The position numbers were made by a program, and so were the translations under genes. The notes under the pieces are model-generated. The model was not told the DNA's origin and did not search any database. It worked only from the letters and a program-made list of their open reading frames with translations. This document shows positions 1 to 8,110 of a stretch of 64,000 bases of DNA, in pieces. Origin of the DNA: Verrucomicrobiia bacterium DG1235 (GTDB lineage: Bacteria; Verrucomicrobiota; Verrucomicrobiia; Opitutales; Opitutaceae). The first letter of the stretch is position 1. Every line of letters begins with the position of its first letter. The DNA lies in assembly GCA_000155695.1 (NCBI GenBank), contig DS990592.1, positions 1,574,556 through 1,638,555 on the forward strand, in the 5' to 3' direction.

Positions 1-1085
1 GGCAAGACGGCACCCAAATCACCATCGACGGCAAGGATCTCGTCATGCTCGCCAGCAACGAATACCTCGGTCTGTCGCAACACCCAAAGGTCGTCGAAGC
101 CGGCAAAAACGCACTCGAAAAATGGGGCAGCGGCACCATGGGCGCCCGCTCCGCCAACGGCGGACGCGAGTTTCACCGCGAGCTCGAGGAAGAGCTCGCC
201 GCCTTCCTCGGCAAGGAAGCCTGCCACGTCTTCTCCGCCGGTTATCTATCATGCATGGCATCCATCACCGGCTTCGCCCAGCGCGGCGATATCATCCTCG
301 CCGACAAAAATCTCCATTCCAGCCTTTGGGACGGAATTCGCCTCTCCATGGCGGACGTCGAGCGCTTCAGCCACAACAATCCCGAGCATCTCCGCAAGAT
401 CCTCGGCGAACTCGATCCGGATACGCCAAAGCTCATCTCCATCGAAGGCATCTACTCGATGGAAGGCCACATCGGCGCCCTTCCGGAAATCACCCAAATA
501 GCCAAGGAACACGACTGCTTCATTTCCCTCGACGACGCCCACGGCATCGGCGTCCTCGGAGAGCAAGGCCGCGGCACTGCGAGTCACTTCGGCTTAACCG
601 ACAAGATCGACATCATAGCCGGCAGTCTCTCCAAATCACTCGCCAGCACCGGCGGGTTCGTCGCTGGTAACGCGTCACTGATCGAATTCCTCAGAACCCA
701 CTGCAAACAGGCCATTTTCAGCGCCGCCATCAGCCCTTCCCAGGCAGCCTGCTCGCGAGCCGCGCTCAAAATCATGCAAGAAGAGCCCGAATGGAAGCAG
801 CGCCTCTGGGACAACACCCGACGCTACAAAGCCCTGCTCGAAGATCTAAAGCTCGACACCTGGGAAAGCGAAACACCCGCCATCCCCATCGTTCTGGGAA
901 CCAGGGAACGAGCCTACTACTTTTGGAAGCACCTCTGGGAGAAAGGCGTGTTCTCCGTCATATCGACCGCTCCGGGAGTCCCCCCGGGCAAAGACCTCGT
1001 TCGCACCGCCATATCCGCCCGCCACACCGAAGAGGACTTCGAAAAAATCGAAGCCGCCCTCCGCTACGCAAATAGTAAGGTATAA
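1..1085 (+). CDS. alpha-oxoamine synthase family PLP enzyme, serine palmitoyltransferase-like (5' end outside window)
   Basis: This is a fold-type I PLP enzyme that would condense an amino acid with an acyl-CoA. The reading frame is open from base 3 (QDGTQITIDGKDLV precedes the first internal ATG at 45), so the gene starts left of the window. Counting from that ATG, the family motifs are NEYLG near the N-terminus, a DDAHGIG segment, and GSLSKSLAS with the PLP-binding lysine at K197. The FSHNN and EGIYSM segments resemble bacterial serine palmitoyltransferase more than KBL or AONS, which is an inference from memory of the family. If it is an SPT it would make 3-ketosphinganine for sphingolipids. 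A 160-bp diverged copy of codons 197-249 lies at 1920-2079. Other possibilities are AONS or KBL; a clear KBL lies elsewhere at 54325-55509. Confidence 0.75.
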   Translation, partial: QDGTQITIDGKDLVMLASNEYLGLSQHPKVVEAGKNALEKWGSGTMGARSANGGREFHRELEEELAAFLGKEACHVFSAGYLSCMASITGFAQRGDIILADKNLHSSLWDGIRLSMADVERFSHNNPEHLRKILGELDPDTPKLISIEGIYSMEGHIGALPEITQIAKEHDCFISLDDAHGIGVLGEQGRGTASHFGLTDKIDIIAGSLSKSLASTGGFVAGNASLIEFLRTHCKQAIFSAAISPSQAACSRAALKIMQEEPEWKQRLWDNTRRYKALLEDLKLDTWESETPAIPIVLGTRERAYYFWKHLWEKGVFSVISTAPGVPPGKDLVRTAISARHTEEDFEKIEAALRYANSKV

Positions 1086-1108
1086 AAAACCGTGGCGTTC
1101 GCCACGGT
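1083..1108 (-). terminator. intrinsic terminator
   Basis: ACCGTGGC and GCCACGGT form a perfect 8-bp stem around a GTTC loop at 1089-1108. On the minus strand the stem is followed by a run of six U residues (1088-1083), so it ends the minus-strand gene at 1142-1699. It may also slow plus-strand transcripts leaving the PLP enzyme gene. Confidence 0.75.
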
Positions 1109-1141
1109 CCTGACTCAGCAAACTAGATTGCAATCAAGCTC

Positions 1142-1699
1142 TTAGTTTTTAATATCAACAAGGAACGCAAGCAGCTGCGATGTCACCCTCAGGTCATAAG
1201 TCGTAGAAGTCCCAACTTTCGACACGATGTTACCAAATGTCGCCGGGTTATTTGAGTCTGACTGACTTAATTGAAACCCAGTTCCATTGGTTGACCATAG
1301 TGAGTAGAAGTCAGTGGAATGAAAATACCAAACCTCATTCGAATTGCCAGACTGACTTGTAAAAAACCAACCATAAGCATCCGAGTAAGTGTACTCCTTG
1401 ATAAGCTTGGGTGGGAAAGTATCAAGAAACTCATATCTTTTGAGACTAAATTCTGGATATTCAACATCGATAGTAACCCAGTCCGCCGAGGATGTCCCTG
1501 TCTTTAATAAGATCTCTACTTCTGATGCGGAAATATTATCTCCAAAAAAATGTGGAGGGACTGGAGAAGCTAGTGGATATAAGTACACGCCTAGTTCTAC
1601 AGGTTGATTGAAATCGAGTTCGTATGCGACCTCAACAGCGTGAACATAAAAGACCGCAGAAATAGCAGCCAGCAACGTAGATGATTTCATTAATTTCAT
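1142..1699 (-). CDS. secreted hypothetical protein, AT-rich orphan
   Basis: I do not recognise a family. The start chosen is the ATG at 1699 because it gives a clean signal peptide (MKLMKSSTLLAAISAVFYVHA); an upstream ATG at 1741 would add 14 residues rich in K, R, Q and N with no signal character. The mature part of about 165 residues is rich in S, T, Y, F and W with few charged residues, as in small extracytoplasmic beta-rich proteins. No cysteine pairs, repeats or catalytic motifs stand out. The gene is visibly richer in A and T than its neighbours and uses A/T-ending codons, which suggests recent acquisition or weak selection. It runs opposite to both neighbours and has its own terminator at 1083-1108. 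Confidence 0.55.
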   Translation of the reverse strand: MKLMKSSTLLAAISAVFYVHAVEVAYELDFNQPVELGVYLYPLASPVPPHFFGDNISASEVEILLKTGTSSADWVTIDVEYPEFSLKRYEFLDTFPPKLIKEYTYSDAYGWFFTSQSGNSNEVWYFHSTDFYSLWSTNGTGFQLSQSDSNNPATFGNIVSKVGTSTTYDLRVTSQLLAFLVDIKN

Positions 1700-1741
1700 A
1701 TTATTGTATTGTTTTATCTGTCTTTTTTGTAGGCGAAACAA

Positions 1742-1919
1742 CTAGAATGTTATGCATAATTAACGTCATAAATTAAAGCATATACAACTAATTACTATGC
1801 GTGTTGATACTTAACCCATGTAGCCATTGCCGTGAATTTACTACAGGGTACATCTGCATCATTTGGTCTGACCAAACAGAACAGAGGGACGAAGTGATTG
1901 TTGTTTCAAGTGACCACGA
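1742..1919. other. intergenic, AT-rich; no gene seen
   Basis: No credible coding sequence. The only structured element is the palindrome at 1862-1876, listed separately. The stretch would hold the promoter of the minus-strand orphan gene. Confidence 0.6.
1862..1876. promoter_or_regulatory. perfect palindrome TTTGGTCTGACCAAA, GntR/FadR-type operator candidate
   Basis: Seven-base arms surround one central base with no mismatch. The core TGGTCTGACCA fits the TGGTnnnACCA pattern known for FadR-subfamily GntR operators. It lies about 165 bp upstream of the minus-strand gene starting at 1699. No GntR regulator is encoded in the window, so the assignment rests on the motif only. Confidence 0.35.
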
Positions 1920-2079
1920 AAATCACTCGCCAGCACCGGCGGGTTCGTCGCCGGCGACGCATCACTGATCGAATTCCTTAGAACCCACTGCAAGCAGGCC
2001 ATTTTCAGCGCCGACATCAGCCCTTACCAGGCAGCCTGCTCGCGAGCCGCGCTCAAAATAATGCAGGAAGAGCCCGAAT
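1920..2079 (+). pseudogene. fragment of a second PLP enzyme (paralog of the gene at 1-1085)
   Basis: These 160 bases align without gaps to 633-792 with 10 differences. Seven of the ten are synonymous and three change the residue (N to D, A to D, S to Y). The fragment begins within the PLP-lysine codon region and stops at the equivalent of residue 249, so it has no start, no N-terminal half and no C-terminus. The bias to synonymous change suggests that the parent copy was under selection before it was lost, and that this is the remnant of a once-functional paralog and not a fresh copy. Confidence 0.8.
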
Positions 2080-2316
2080 CCCTCAATTGGAGAAGAAGCC
2101 GACGCGCTCAAATACTATGAAAGACCCTACCCGCGCTGACCTCGGGCATCGGCTCAGGAGAATCCGCCGACTTAAACCACGATAAGAAAAGCGTAAGTCT
2201 CTTCGTACCCAGAACCCTGTCGCACGAAAACCTGTTGTTCGTGCGACCAACCCAAGAAGGCCGTGAAGTCCCAAGGCTTCATGCTGCCCGATTCCAACCA
2301 TCAAACCTAAACTACC
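2080..2316. other. non-coding stretch between two relics
   Basis: No supported gene. A perfect 10-bp hairpin lies at 2219-2247 (GTCGCACGAA, 9-base loop, TTCGTGCGAC) without a T-tract. The rest may be further decayed coding sequence, but I cannot assign it. Confidence 0.5.
2219..2247. repeat. inverted repeat, 10-bp perfect stem
   Basis: GTCGCACGAA at 2219-2228 pairs with TTCGTGCGAC at 2238-2247 across a 9-base loop. No T-run follows on either strand, so it is not an obvious intrinsic terminator. Confidence 0.6.
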
Positions 2317-2652
2317 ATGACCGCAAAAAAGCTCAGAATCCTATCAAGTTTTATGAACCGGCGTAAGAAGGAAGCTTTCGGCATCGCAAGTGTCGTCGCG
2401 CTGAGTAGCGCCAGCGGCTCCTTCACGCAGGAAGTTGGCGATACGGAAACCTTTATCCTCGAACCTTTCCAAGTGGTCAGCTTCCACCTTCTGGTCACAG
2501 AAATGGCCGATCAATCAAACATCATCCCAGTCGCCATCATTCTTGCCGCGGATTTCGACAAGAAAGGCTTCTCGACAACCGCCGAAGCCCTGCCGGTCAC
2601 TTTCCGGCATCAGTCGTGCCCATCATTCCCCCACCTATTGCAGACGGTCTAA
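2317..2652 (+). pseudogene. decayed N-terminus of a TonB-dependent receptor
   Basis: The 111-codon frame starts like a receptor: a basic start, a hydrophobic Ala/Ser-rich stretch (FGIASVVALSSASGSF), then TETFILEPFQVV, which resembles the LxPFxV element at the start of many Verrucomicrobial receptors. Further on, PVAIILAADFDKKGFSTT followed by AEAL matches the plug segment PVLVISREELDSTGFATVG followed by DALRALP of the intact receptor at 2974. After AEAL the similarity is lost in this frame; the +1 frame reads RSL at that point, consistent with a frameshift. The barrel is missing. I read this as a relic; a short secreted protein is the alternative. Confidence 0.5.
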
Positions 2653-2973
2653 TGGCTCTATTTCAGAGGATCACCAAAAACCCACTTTTAATCTAATTGC
2701 TCAAGAATAAGCTACGCTTTTGACCCTTTCTGCGTGAATCCCCCCACTTTTCGGCAAAATTTCGCTATTTGGCGCGTTAGTCATTAGATTTTAAACCTGA
2801 AGTCATTAATTATATTAATACTTAGAGCTACTCCATGTCATTTTGTATCTAAATTGTGACCGTCGATTGACTAAAGGCACGAGGGCTGCTAGCGGATTAC
2901 TTTCAAACTAAATTCTAGGACCGTCATGCTGAGACGATCTCTAGATTCAAACTGAACTGAGACCTGTATATAT
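2653..2973. other. upstream region of the TonB-dependent receptor
   Basis: No gene seen. It is AT-rich around 2780-2830 and contains an 8-bp direct repeat (AGTCATTA at 2779-2786 and 2801-2808) spaced 22 bp start to start, about two helical turns, which could be a tandem regulator site. I cannot place a confident -35/-10 pair. No clear Shine-Dalgarno sequence precedes the ATG at 2974. Confidence 0.4.
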
Positions 2974-5745
2974 ATGAAGTACCTAAATGTACTCCGTGGC
3001 AGCGCTGTATCTAAAAAAGCGTTACTCGGAGCTGCGACCCTATCCTTGATTGCCACTCCTTCCTTCGCACAGGAAGAAGAACAATCAGAGGAAGAGGTCA
3101 AAACCTATACCGTTACCGGATCACGCATCCGACGTATCGACCTAGAAACTCCTTCGCCGGTATTAGTAATAAGCCGCGAAGAACTAGATTCTACCGGCTT
3201 CGCGACCGTCGGTGACGCACTGAGAGCTCTCCCAATCACCAACGGGCAAAGCTTGAACTCCGCCGACGCTGGCACCTCATTCACGCCAGGCGTAAGCAGC
3301 TTGAATCTTAGAGGTTTGGGCAACAACAACACACTCGCCCTAATCAATGGCCGCAGAGCCGCCCTCTACCCTTCTCCTGGGTTTGACGGCTTCCAGTCGG
3401 TATTCGATTACAACAGCATCCCTGTCTCTGCGATCGAATCGATCCAGATCCAAAAGGACGGCGCTTCCGCCATCTACGGTTCTGACGCGGTCGCTGGTGT
3501 TGTGAACATTGAGCTACGCAAGGACTTCGAAGGCCTGCAAACCCAGATCTCCTTCGGTGATACTTGGGATACCGGTTCCTTCGAGAAGAAGTTCTTCGGC
3601 ATCGTGGGCACAAGCAACGAAAGGACTTCTATCGTCTACACTGTGGACTTCATGCAGAAGGACGCTCTCTTCGCTCGCGACCTCGACTACACGGACAGCG
3701 CGGACGCATCCGACCTCGGCAGTTTCGACTGGAGCAGCTCTGCTCCTCCATCGGCTAACGTTCGTGGTCTACCGTACAACGGTGGTGCCGATCCCATATA
3801 CGCGGATGATGGAGAAACGATCACAGGGTACCTACCTATCACTCATCCTCAGCTGCTACTCCCTGGTGTAACAACTGGCGAAGCTGCAAACCTAGCGTCA
3901 AATCAGCTCTTCCCATCTGGTTGGGCAACCGCTGGTGGCAACAACCTGCTGCCCTACACCAGCCCGATCGGTCTCAATGATTTCTCGGACGGAAATAGCT
4001 ACTACAACTTCCAAGAGGAACAAGTTCTCTTCCCGGAAATGAAGTCTCTCGGCTTCTACTCATTCATCACTCACCAAGTGAGCGACACGGTTAAAGCATT
4101 CGCGGAAGCCTCTTATCGTCGCCTCGAGATGAATGTCGTAGCCGCTCCTACGCCGGCGTTTTTCTTCAACGAAATTGGTGACAGCCCGACTGGTCTACTC
4201 CAGTTGCCAGCCGACAATCCATACAATCCGTTCGGGGTAGACCTGGATACATTGCGCTGGAGAATGGTAGAATCCGGACCACGTGAAAACGATCTCGTAA
4301 TCCAGTACCCACGCCTTGTAGCTGGGCTCGAGGGCGAGATTGGCTTCGATTGGACCTGGGAAACGTCAGTTGCCTACTCCAAGTCTTCGCAGGTCAACTA
4401 CAACCGCAACTCGGTTGTTGACGACCTACTTCAGGACGCTCTCAACGGCGTTGTAATCGATGGTGAGACTCTCTACGCCAATCCATTCGGCACCAACGAT
4501 CCACGAGTAATCGATTACTTCACAGTCGAGAATCCAAACGAAGACTCTTACGAAGCTTTGATTCTCTCGGCCAACGCTTCAGGCGTACTGATGGATATGC
4601 CAGCAGGCCCCCTCGGCGTAGCTTTCGGTTTGGAGTATCGCGAGGATTCCCTCGAGACAATCGGCACCATCCTGAATGAAACATCGCAAATCGTCGGTGG
4701 TTCTGCAGGCACCAACACATTCGGCTACCGCAATGTGACTTCCGCCTACTCCGAGCTCTCCATCCCAGTTCTCGAAAACCTCGAGTTCCAGCTCGCTGCT
4801 CGTTATGAGGACTACAGCGACTTCGGTGATACAACAAAGCCTAAGGCGGCCTTCAAGTATCGCCCTGCTGACTGGCTGCTCTTCAGAGCTTCCTACGGTC
4901 AATCCTTCAGAGCACCGGACTTGTCCTACCTCTACGCGGATCAGTCGACCAGCTTCTCTGCTAGCCAGATTATCGACCCGAAGAACCCTGACGTACCTGC
5001 CCAGCAGATTCGCCAGATCACTGGAGGAAACCCTGATCTCGGACCTGAAGAAACCGACGTAACCTACGCTGGCTTCATCATCTCCCCTAAAGACATCAAG
5101 ATCCTCAAGGACTTCGAGTTCTCCGCAGAATTCTTCCAGTTCGAACAGTCTGATCTGATCGACAGCCTCGGCGCTGCTGAAGCCATCTCACTCGAAGATG
5201 TGCTTCCAAACGTCGTCGTCAGAGCAGCTCCTGCTCCTGGTCAGCAGTTCGGACAGATCCTCTACGTAAACTCGAACTTCCAGAACATCGATTCCGCCGA
5301 GTACAAGGGTTACGACTTCAGCATCAAGTACACGAAGGAAACCGACAACTGGGGTGACTTCCGTGCAGCTATGGACGCGACGGTCGTCGACTCCTTCACC
5401 TACGACGGATCTGAACTCAGCGGTACTGACAACCGTCCGAAATGGCGCGGAACCACTCGTTTCGCATGGAACAAGAACGATTGGGCGGCATCCATGTACG
5501 TCGTTTACGTCGATTCTTACCCATCGCTCTACGACATCTACGGCGTGCCCGATACCGAATCACAGTGGCTCTTCAATCCACAGGTTTCCTACTCGGGTTG
5601 GTACGACACCAGAGTCACTTTGGGTGTTCGCAACATCTTCAACAGCGAGCCACCACGTGACAAGGACGAGTCTATGACCGTCAATACCAGCGTGAATTCT
5701 ATCGAGCCCGCATTCTGGTACATGCGTCTCACTCGCGACTTCTAG
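2974..5745 (+). CDS. TonB-dependent outer-membrane receptor
   Basis: This 923-residue protein has the full layout of a TonB-dependent transporter, which imports scarce or bulky nutrients across the outer membrane using TonB-transmitted proton-motive force. A signal peptide (about residues 1-33, ending SFAQ) is followed by an acidic linker, a TonB-box-like segment (TYTVTGSRI), and a plug domain with NLRGLG, NGRRA and DGASAIYGSDAVAGVVNI. A long beta-barrel follows, with the terminal aromatic residue typical of outer-membrane proteins (MRLTRDF). The GSRIRRID start and the DALRALP plug segment are like receptors often paired with oligosaccharide or peptide uptake, but the ligand is not readable. 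The energy-transduction operon begins 154 bp downstream, after a strong terminator, so receptor and energiser are neighbours but probably separate transcripts. Confidence 0.95.
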   Translation: MKYLNVLRGSAVSKKALLGAATLSLIATPSFAQEEEQSEEEVKTYTVTGSRIRRIDLETPSPVLVISREELDSTGFATVGDALRALPITNGQSLNSADAGTSFTPGVSSLNLRGLGNNNTLALINGRRAALYPSPGFDGFQSVFDYNSIPVSAIESIQIQKDGASAIYGSDAVAGVVNIELRKDFEGLQTQISFGDTWDTGSFEKKFFGIVGTSNERTSIVYTVDFMQKDALFARDLDYTDSADASDLGSFDWSSSAPPSANVRGLPYNGGADPIYADDGETITGYLPITHPQLLLPGVTTGEAANLASNQLFPSGWATAGGNNLLPYTSPIGLNDFSDGNSYYNFQEEQVLFPEMKSLGFYSFITHQVSDTVKAFAEASYRRLEMNVVAAPTPAFFFNEIGDSPTGLLQLPADNPYNPFGVDLDTLRWRMVESGPRENDLVIQYPRLVAGLEGEIGFDWTWETSVAYSKSSQVNYNRNSVVDDLLQDALNGVVIDGETLYANPFGTNDPRVIDYFTVENPNEDSYEALILSANASGVLMDMPAGPLGVAFGLEYREDSLETIGTILNETSQIVGGSAGTNTFGYRNVTSAYSELSIPVLENLEFQLAARYEDYSDFGDTTKPKAAFKYRPADWLLFRASYGQSFRAPDLSYLYADQSTSFSASQIIDPKNPDVPAQQIRQITGGNPDLGPEETDVTYAGFIISPKDIKILKDFEFSAEFFQFEQSDLIDSLGAAEAISLEDVLPNVVVRAAPAPGQQFGQILYVNSNFQNIDSAEYKGYDFSIKYTKETDNWGDFRAAMDATVVDSFTYDGSELSGTDNRPKWRGTTRFAWNKNDWAASMYVVYVDSYPSLYDIYGVPDTESQWLFNPQVSYSGWYDTRVTLGVRNIFNSEPPRDKDESMTVNTSVNSIEPAFWYMRLTRDF

Positions 5746-5768
5746 TCTATCGAGTTGAAACATTTCGA

Positions 5769-5805
5769 GGCTGGCATCTGCCTAAGATGCCAGCCTTCTT
5801 GTTTG
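5769..5805 (+). terminator. intrinsic terminator of the receptor gene
   Basis: GGCTGGCATC (5769-5778) and GATGCCAGCC (5786-5795) form a perfect 10-bp stem with a 7-base loop, followed by the T-rich TTCTTGTTTG. It lies 24 bases after the receptor stop codon. Confidence 0.85.
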
Positions 5806-5899
5806 CTAATTGCTCGTCCAGCTACACGCTCGGTCGGCGAATCTGAAATTTTCACTCCTTGCGCTGCCAAAAACAGCCGCTGCACCATAAACCCGAGAT

Positions 5900-6721
5900 A
5901 TGACCCTCTCAAAAAATTCCAAGAATGCTACCCGAGTAGCCAAGCTATCACTCGGCGCCGCACTCCTAACTTTCGGCTCCCTTACTCTTCAGGCCCAAAA
6001 CACGCCTGAAACACCGACTCCGCCAAGTCCCGAGACCATCGAACAGGCCGTGGACACTGTCGTTGAGCGAGAAGGAGACGCCATCCAAACCCAGTCGAAG
6101 ATCGAAGCGCTTTCCGATCAAACCGACACCCTCGAATCTGAATACAAGGCCGTCATTCGCGAGCTTGAAGTCGTCAATCGCTACAACGACCAGATGAAGC
6201 AGATTATCGACTCTCAAAAGTCAGAGATCGCCATCATCGAATCCGATCTCGCCAAGCTGCAGGACACGCAGCGCGAAATCGTCCCACTGCTGCTCCGCAT
6301 GATCGAAGCCCTCGACCAATTCGTCGAGGCAGACACGCCTTTCCTCATCAACGAGCGTCAAGGACGAGTCGCCGAGCTTAAGGAGCTCATGAATCGCGGC
6401 GACATCTCAATCGCCGAAAAATACCGCAAGGTCTTCGACGCCTACCAGCAGGAAAACAACCTCGCTCGCAACATTGAGGCAACCACCGGAAACGTGAATT
6501 ACAAGGGAGAGGACCGCACCGTCAACTTCCTCAGAGTCGGTCGCGTCGCCTTCTTCTTCAAGTCACTCGACGGCAACCTCATCGCTCGATGGGACACGAA
6601 AACAAGCGACTGGACGGTCGTTGAAGACGATTCAGAAAAACTGTCCATTCTCACGGCCTTCAAAATCGCACGGAAAGAAATACCAGTCGACTTGCTCGTA
6701 CTTCCCGTCACCCAGCCTTAA
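5900..6721 (+). CDS. DUF3450 family periplasmic coiled-coil protein of a TonB system
   Basis: DUF3450 proteins are periplasmic partners in TonB2/TtpC-type energy-transduction systems and are normally encoded directly before the large ExbB-like protein, as here. A signal peptide (residues 1-33, ending LQAQ) is followed by a Pro/Thr-rich linker, a coiled coil at about 45-130, and a C-terminal globular part with FLRVGRVAFFF near residue 215, which is characteristic of the family. First gene of a tightly packed operon running to 11382; 24 bases separate it from the next start. The start at 5900 gives a proper signal sequence. Its exact mechanical role in the family is not established. Confidence 0.85.
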   Translation: MTLSKNSKNATRVAKLSLGAALLTFGSLTLQAQNTPETPTPPSPETIEQAVDTVVEREGDAIQTQSKIEALSDQTDTLESEYKAVIRELEVVNRYNDQMKQIIDSQKSEIAIIESDLAKLQDTQREIVPLLLRMIEALDQFVEADTPFLINERQGRVAELKELMNRGDISIAEKYRKVFDAYQQENNLARNIEATTGNVNYKGEDRTVNFLRVGRVAFFFKSLDGNLIARWDTKTSDWTVVEDDSEKLSILTAFKIARKEIPVDLLVLPVTQP

Positions 6722-6745
6722 TTTATCACATTCCAATTTCTAAGG

Positions 6746-8101
6746 ATGAAACTGCTTCCATCACTGACCTGTCTCGCCCTAATGGCGGCTTCTCACTCGG
6801 CAATTCTCGCCCAGTCAAGCGCTCCCTCGGAACTCGACGCTCTGCTCGAACGCGTTCAGCAGAATAAAATACTCGAATCGCAGGAGAACGAAGCCCGTAT
6901 CGATCGCTTCAATCAAAACCTCCAGGAACAAGCTCGTCTTCTCGAAGAGGCCGAAGCGGACCTCGCTGCCGCCAAGGAGCTGAGCATTCAACTCAAGAAC
7001 AACTACGATCAAAACGAGCTCCACCTCGCTGACCTTGAAACGCAGCGGGAAAACGAGATGGGAGACCTCGGCGAAATCTTCGGCAACGTCCGACAACTCG
7101 CTGGCCAGTTCAAAAACATCGTACGCTCCAGCCTCACCTCCTCGCAGTTCCCTGGTCGAGATCAGTTTTTCGCGCAGCTCGGCGAATCAAAAGCGCTTCC
7201 GACAATTGAAGAGCTCAACAAGCTCTGGTACGAAATCCTTAAGGAAACCGTCGAGTCAGGTAAGGTCACCCGCTACCAAGCCAAGGTCGTAAACACGGAC
7301 GGTATAGAATCCACTCAGGAAGTCGTTCGCATCGGTACCTTCAATGCTCTCAACAAGTCCGGCTTTCTCGACTACGTTCCCGAGACCGGACAGCTAGCGG
7401 AACTAGCAGAGCAACCCAAAGCCCGCTACACCACCCCTTCCCTCGCTTTCGTGGCCGGCAACTCGCAGTCCGTCGTCATCGACCCTTCCCAAGGAGCCCT
7501 GCTGCAAGCCTTCGCCAATACGCCAGACACCTCGGACCGAATCAATCAAGGCGGCGAAGTCGGCTTGGTCATCATCTGTCTGCTCGCAATCGGCCTCGTC
7601 ATCAGTGGCGTACGCTGGGTGTCTCTTACCATCGTGCAGGCGAAAATGAAGAAGCAGCTCAAAGACCTTTCCAAGCCGGGATCCAATCCAGTCGGGCGCA
7701 TCATCAAGGTCTTCCAAAGCTTCGATCGCCCGGACGTTTCAGTCGAAACCCTCGAACTCAAAATCGACGAAGCCATCCTCAAGGAAACCCCACAGCTCGA
7801 AGGCGGACTCTCCACCATCAAAATTCTCGCTGCCATCGCTCCTCTACTCGGTCTCCTCGGAACCGTCGTAGGCATGATCGCAACCTTCCAGTCCATCACG
7901 CTTTTCGGTACCGGCGATCCCAAGCTCATGGCGGGCGGCATTTCGCAGGCGCTCGTCACTACCGTTCTCGGCCTTATCGCAGCCATCCCGCTCGTGCTCA
8001 TTCACTCTTTCCTCCAGGGCATCAGCAACCGTTGCATCGCCATCATCGAAGAACAGAGCGCTGGACTGATCGCCTCCTTCTCCGAAAAAAGCGCCAAGTA
8101 A
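6746..8101 (+). CDS. MotA/TolQ/ExbB proton channel protein with periplasmic coiled-coil extension (TtpC-like)
   Basis: This is the large ExbB-type subunit (451 residues). It has a signal peptide (about 1-23), a long periplasmic coiled coil (about 25-115), and a periplasmic domain up to residue 265. A transmembrane helix (about 273-293) leads to a cytoplasmic loop and then the conserved MotA/TolQ/ExbB core with two helices, including APLLGLLGTVVGMIATF and ALVTTVLGLIAAIPLVLIH. In Vibrio-type TonB2 systems TtpC has this architecture and is needed along with ExbB-ExbD. The cytoplasmic-membrane complex converts proton flow into movement of TonB. Nine bases separate it from the short ExbB that follows. 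Confidence 0.92.
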   Translation: MKLLPSLTCLALMAASHSAILAQSSAPSELDALLERVQQNKILESQENEARIDRFNQNLQEQARLLEEAEADLAAAKELSIQLKNNYDQNELHLADLETQRENEMGDLGEIFGNVRQLAGQFKNIVRSSLTSSQFPGRDQFFAQLGESKALPTIEELNKLWYEILKETVESGKVTRYQAKVVNTDGIESTQEVVRIGTFNALNKSGFLDYVPETGQLAELAEQPKARYTTPSLAFVAGNSQSVVIDPSQGALLQAFANTPDTSDRINQGGEVGLVIICLLAIGLVISGVRWVSLTIVQAKMKKQLKDLSKPGSNPVGRIIKVFQSFDRPDVSVETLELKIDEAILKETPQLEGGLSTIKILAAIAPLLGLLGTVVGMIATFQSITLFGTGDPKLMAGGISQALVTTVLGLIAAIPLVLIHSFLQGISNRCIAIIEEQSAGLIASFSEKSAK

Positions 8102-8110
8102 TCCACCGCC

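Noticed and set aside
1920-2079. The PLP-enzyme copy as a functional domain-sized gene
   Set aside because: It has no start codon, covers only about 53 codons of the middle of the protein and lacks the rest of the active site.
2083-2304. A 73-codon minus-strand frame
   Set aside because: Composition is erratic, it spans the perfect hairpin at 2219-2247, and it lies between two relics; no support as a gene.
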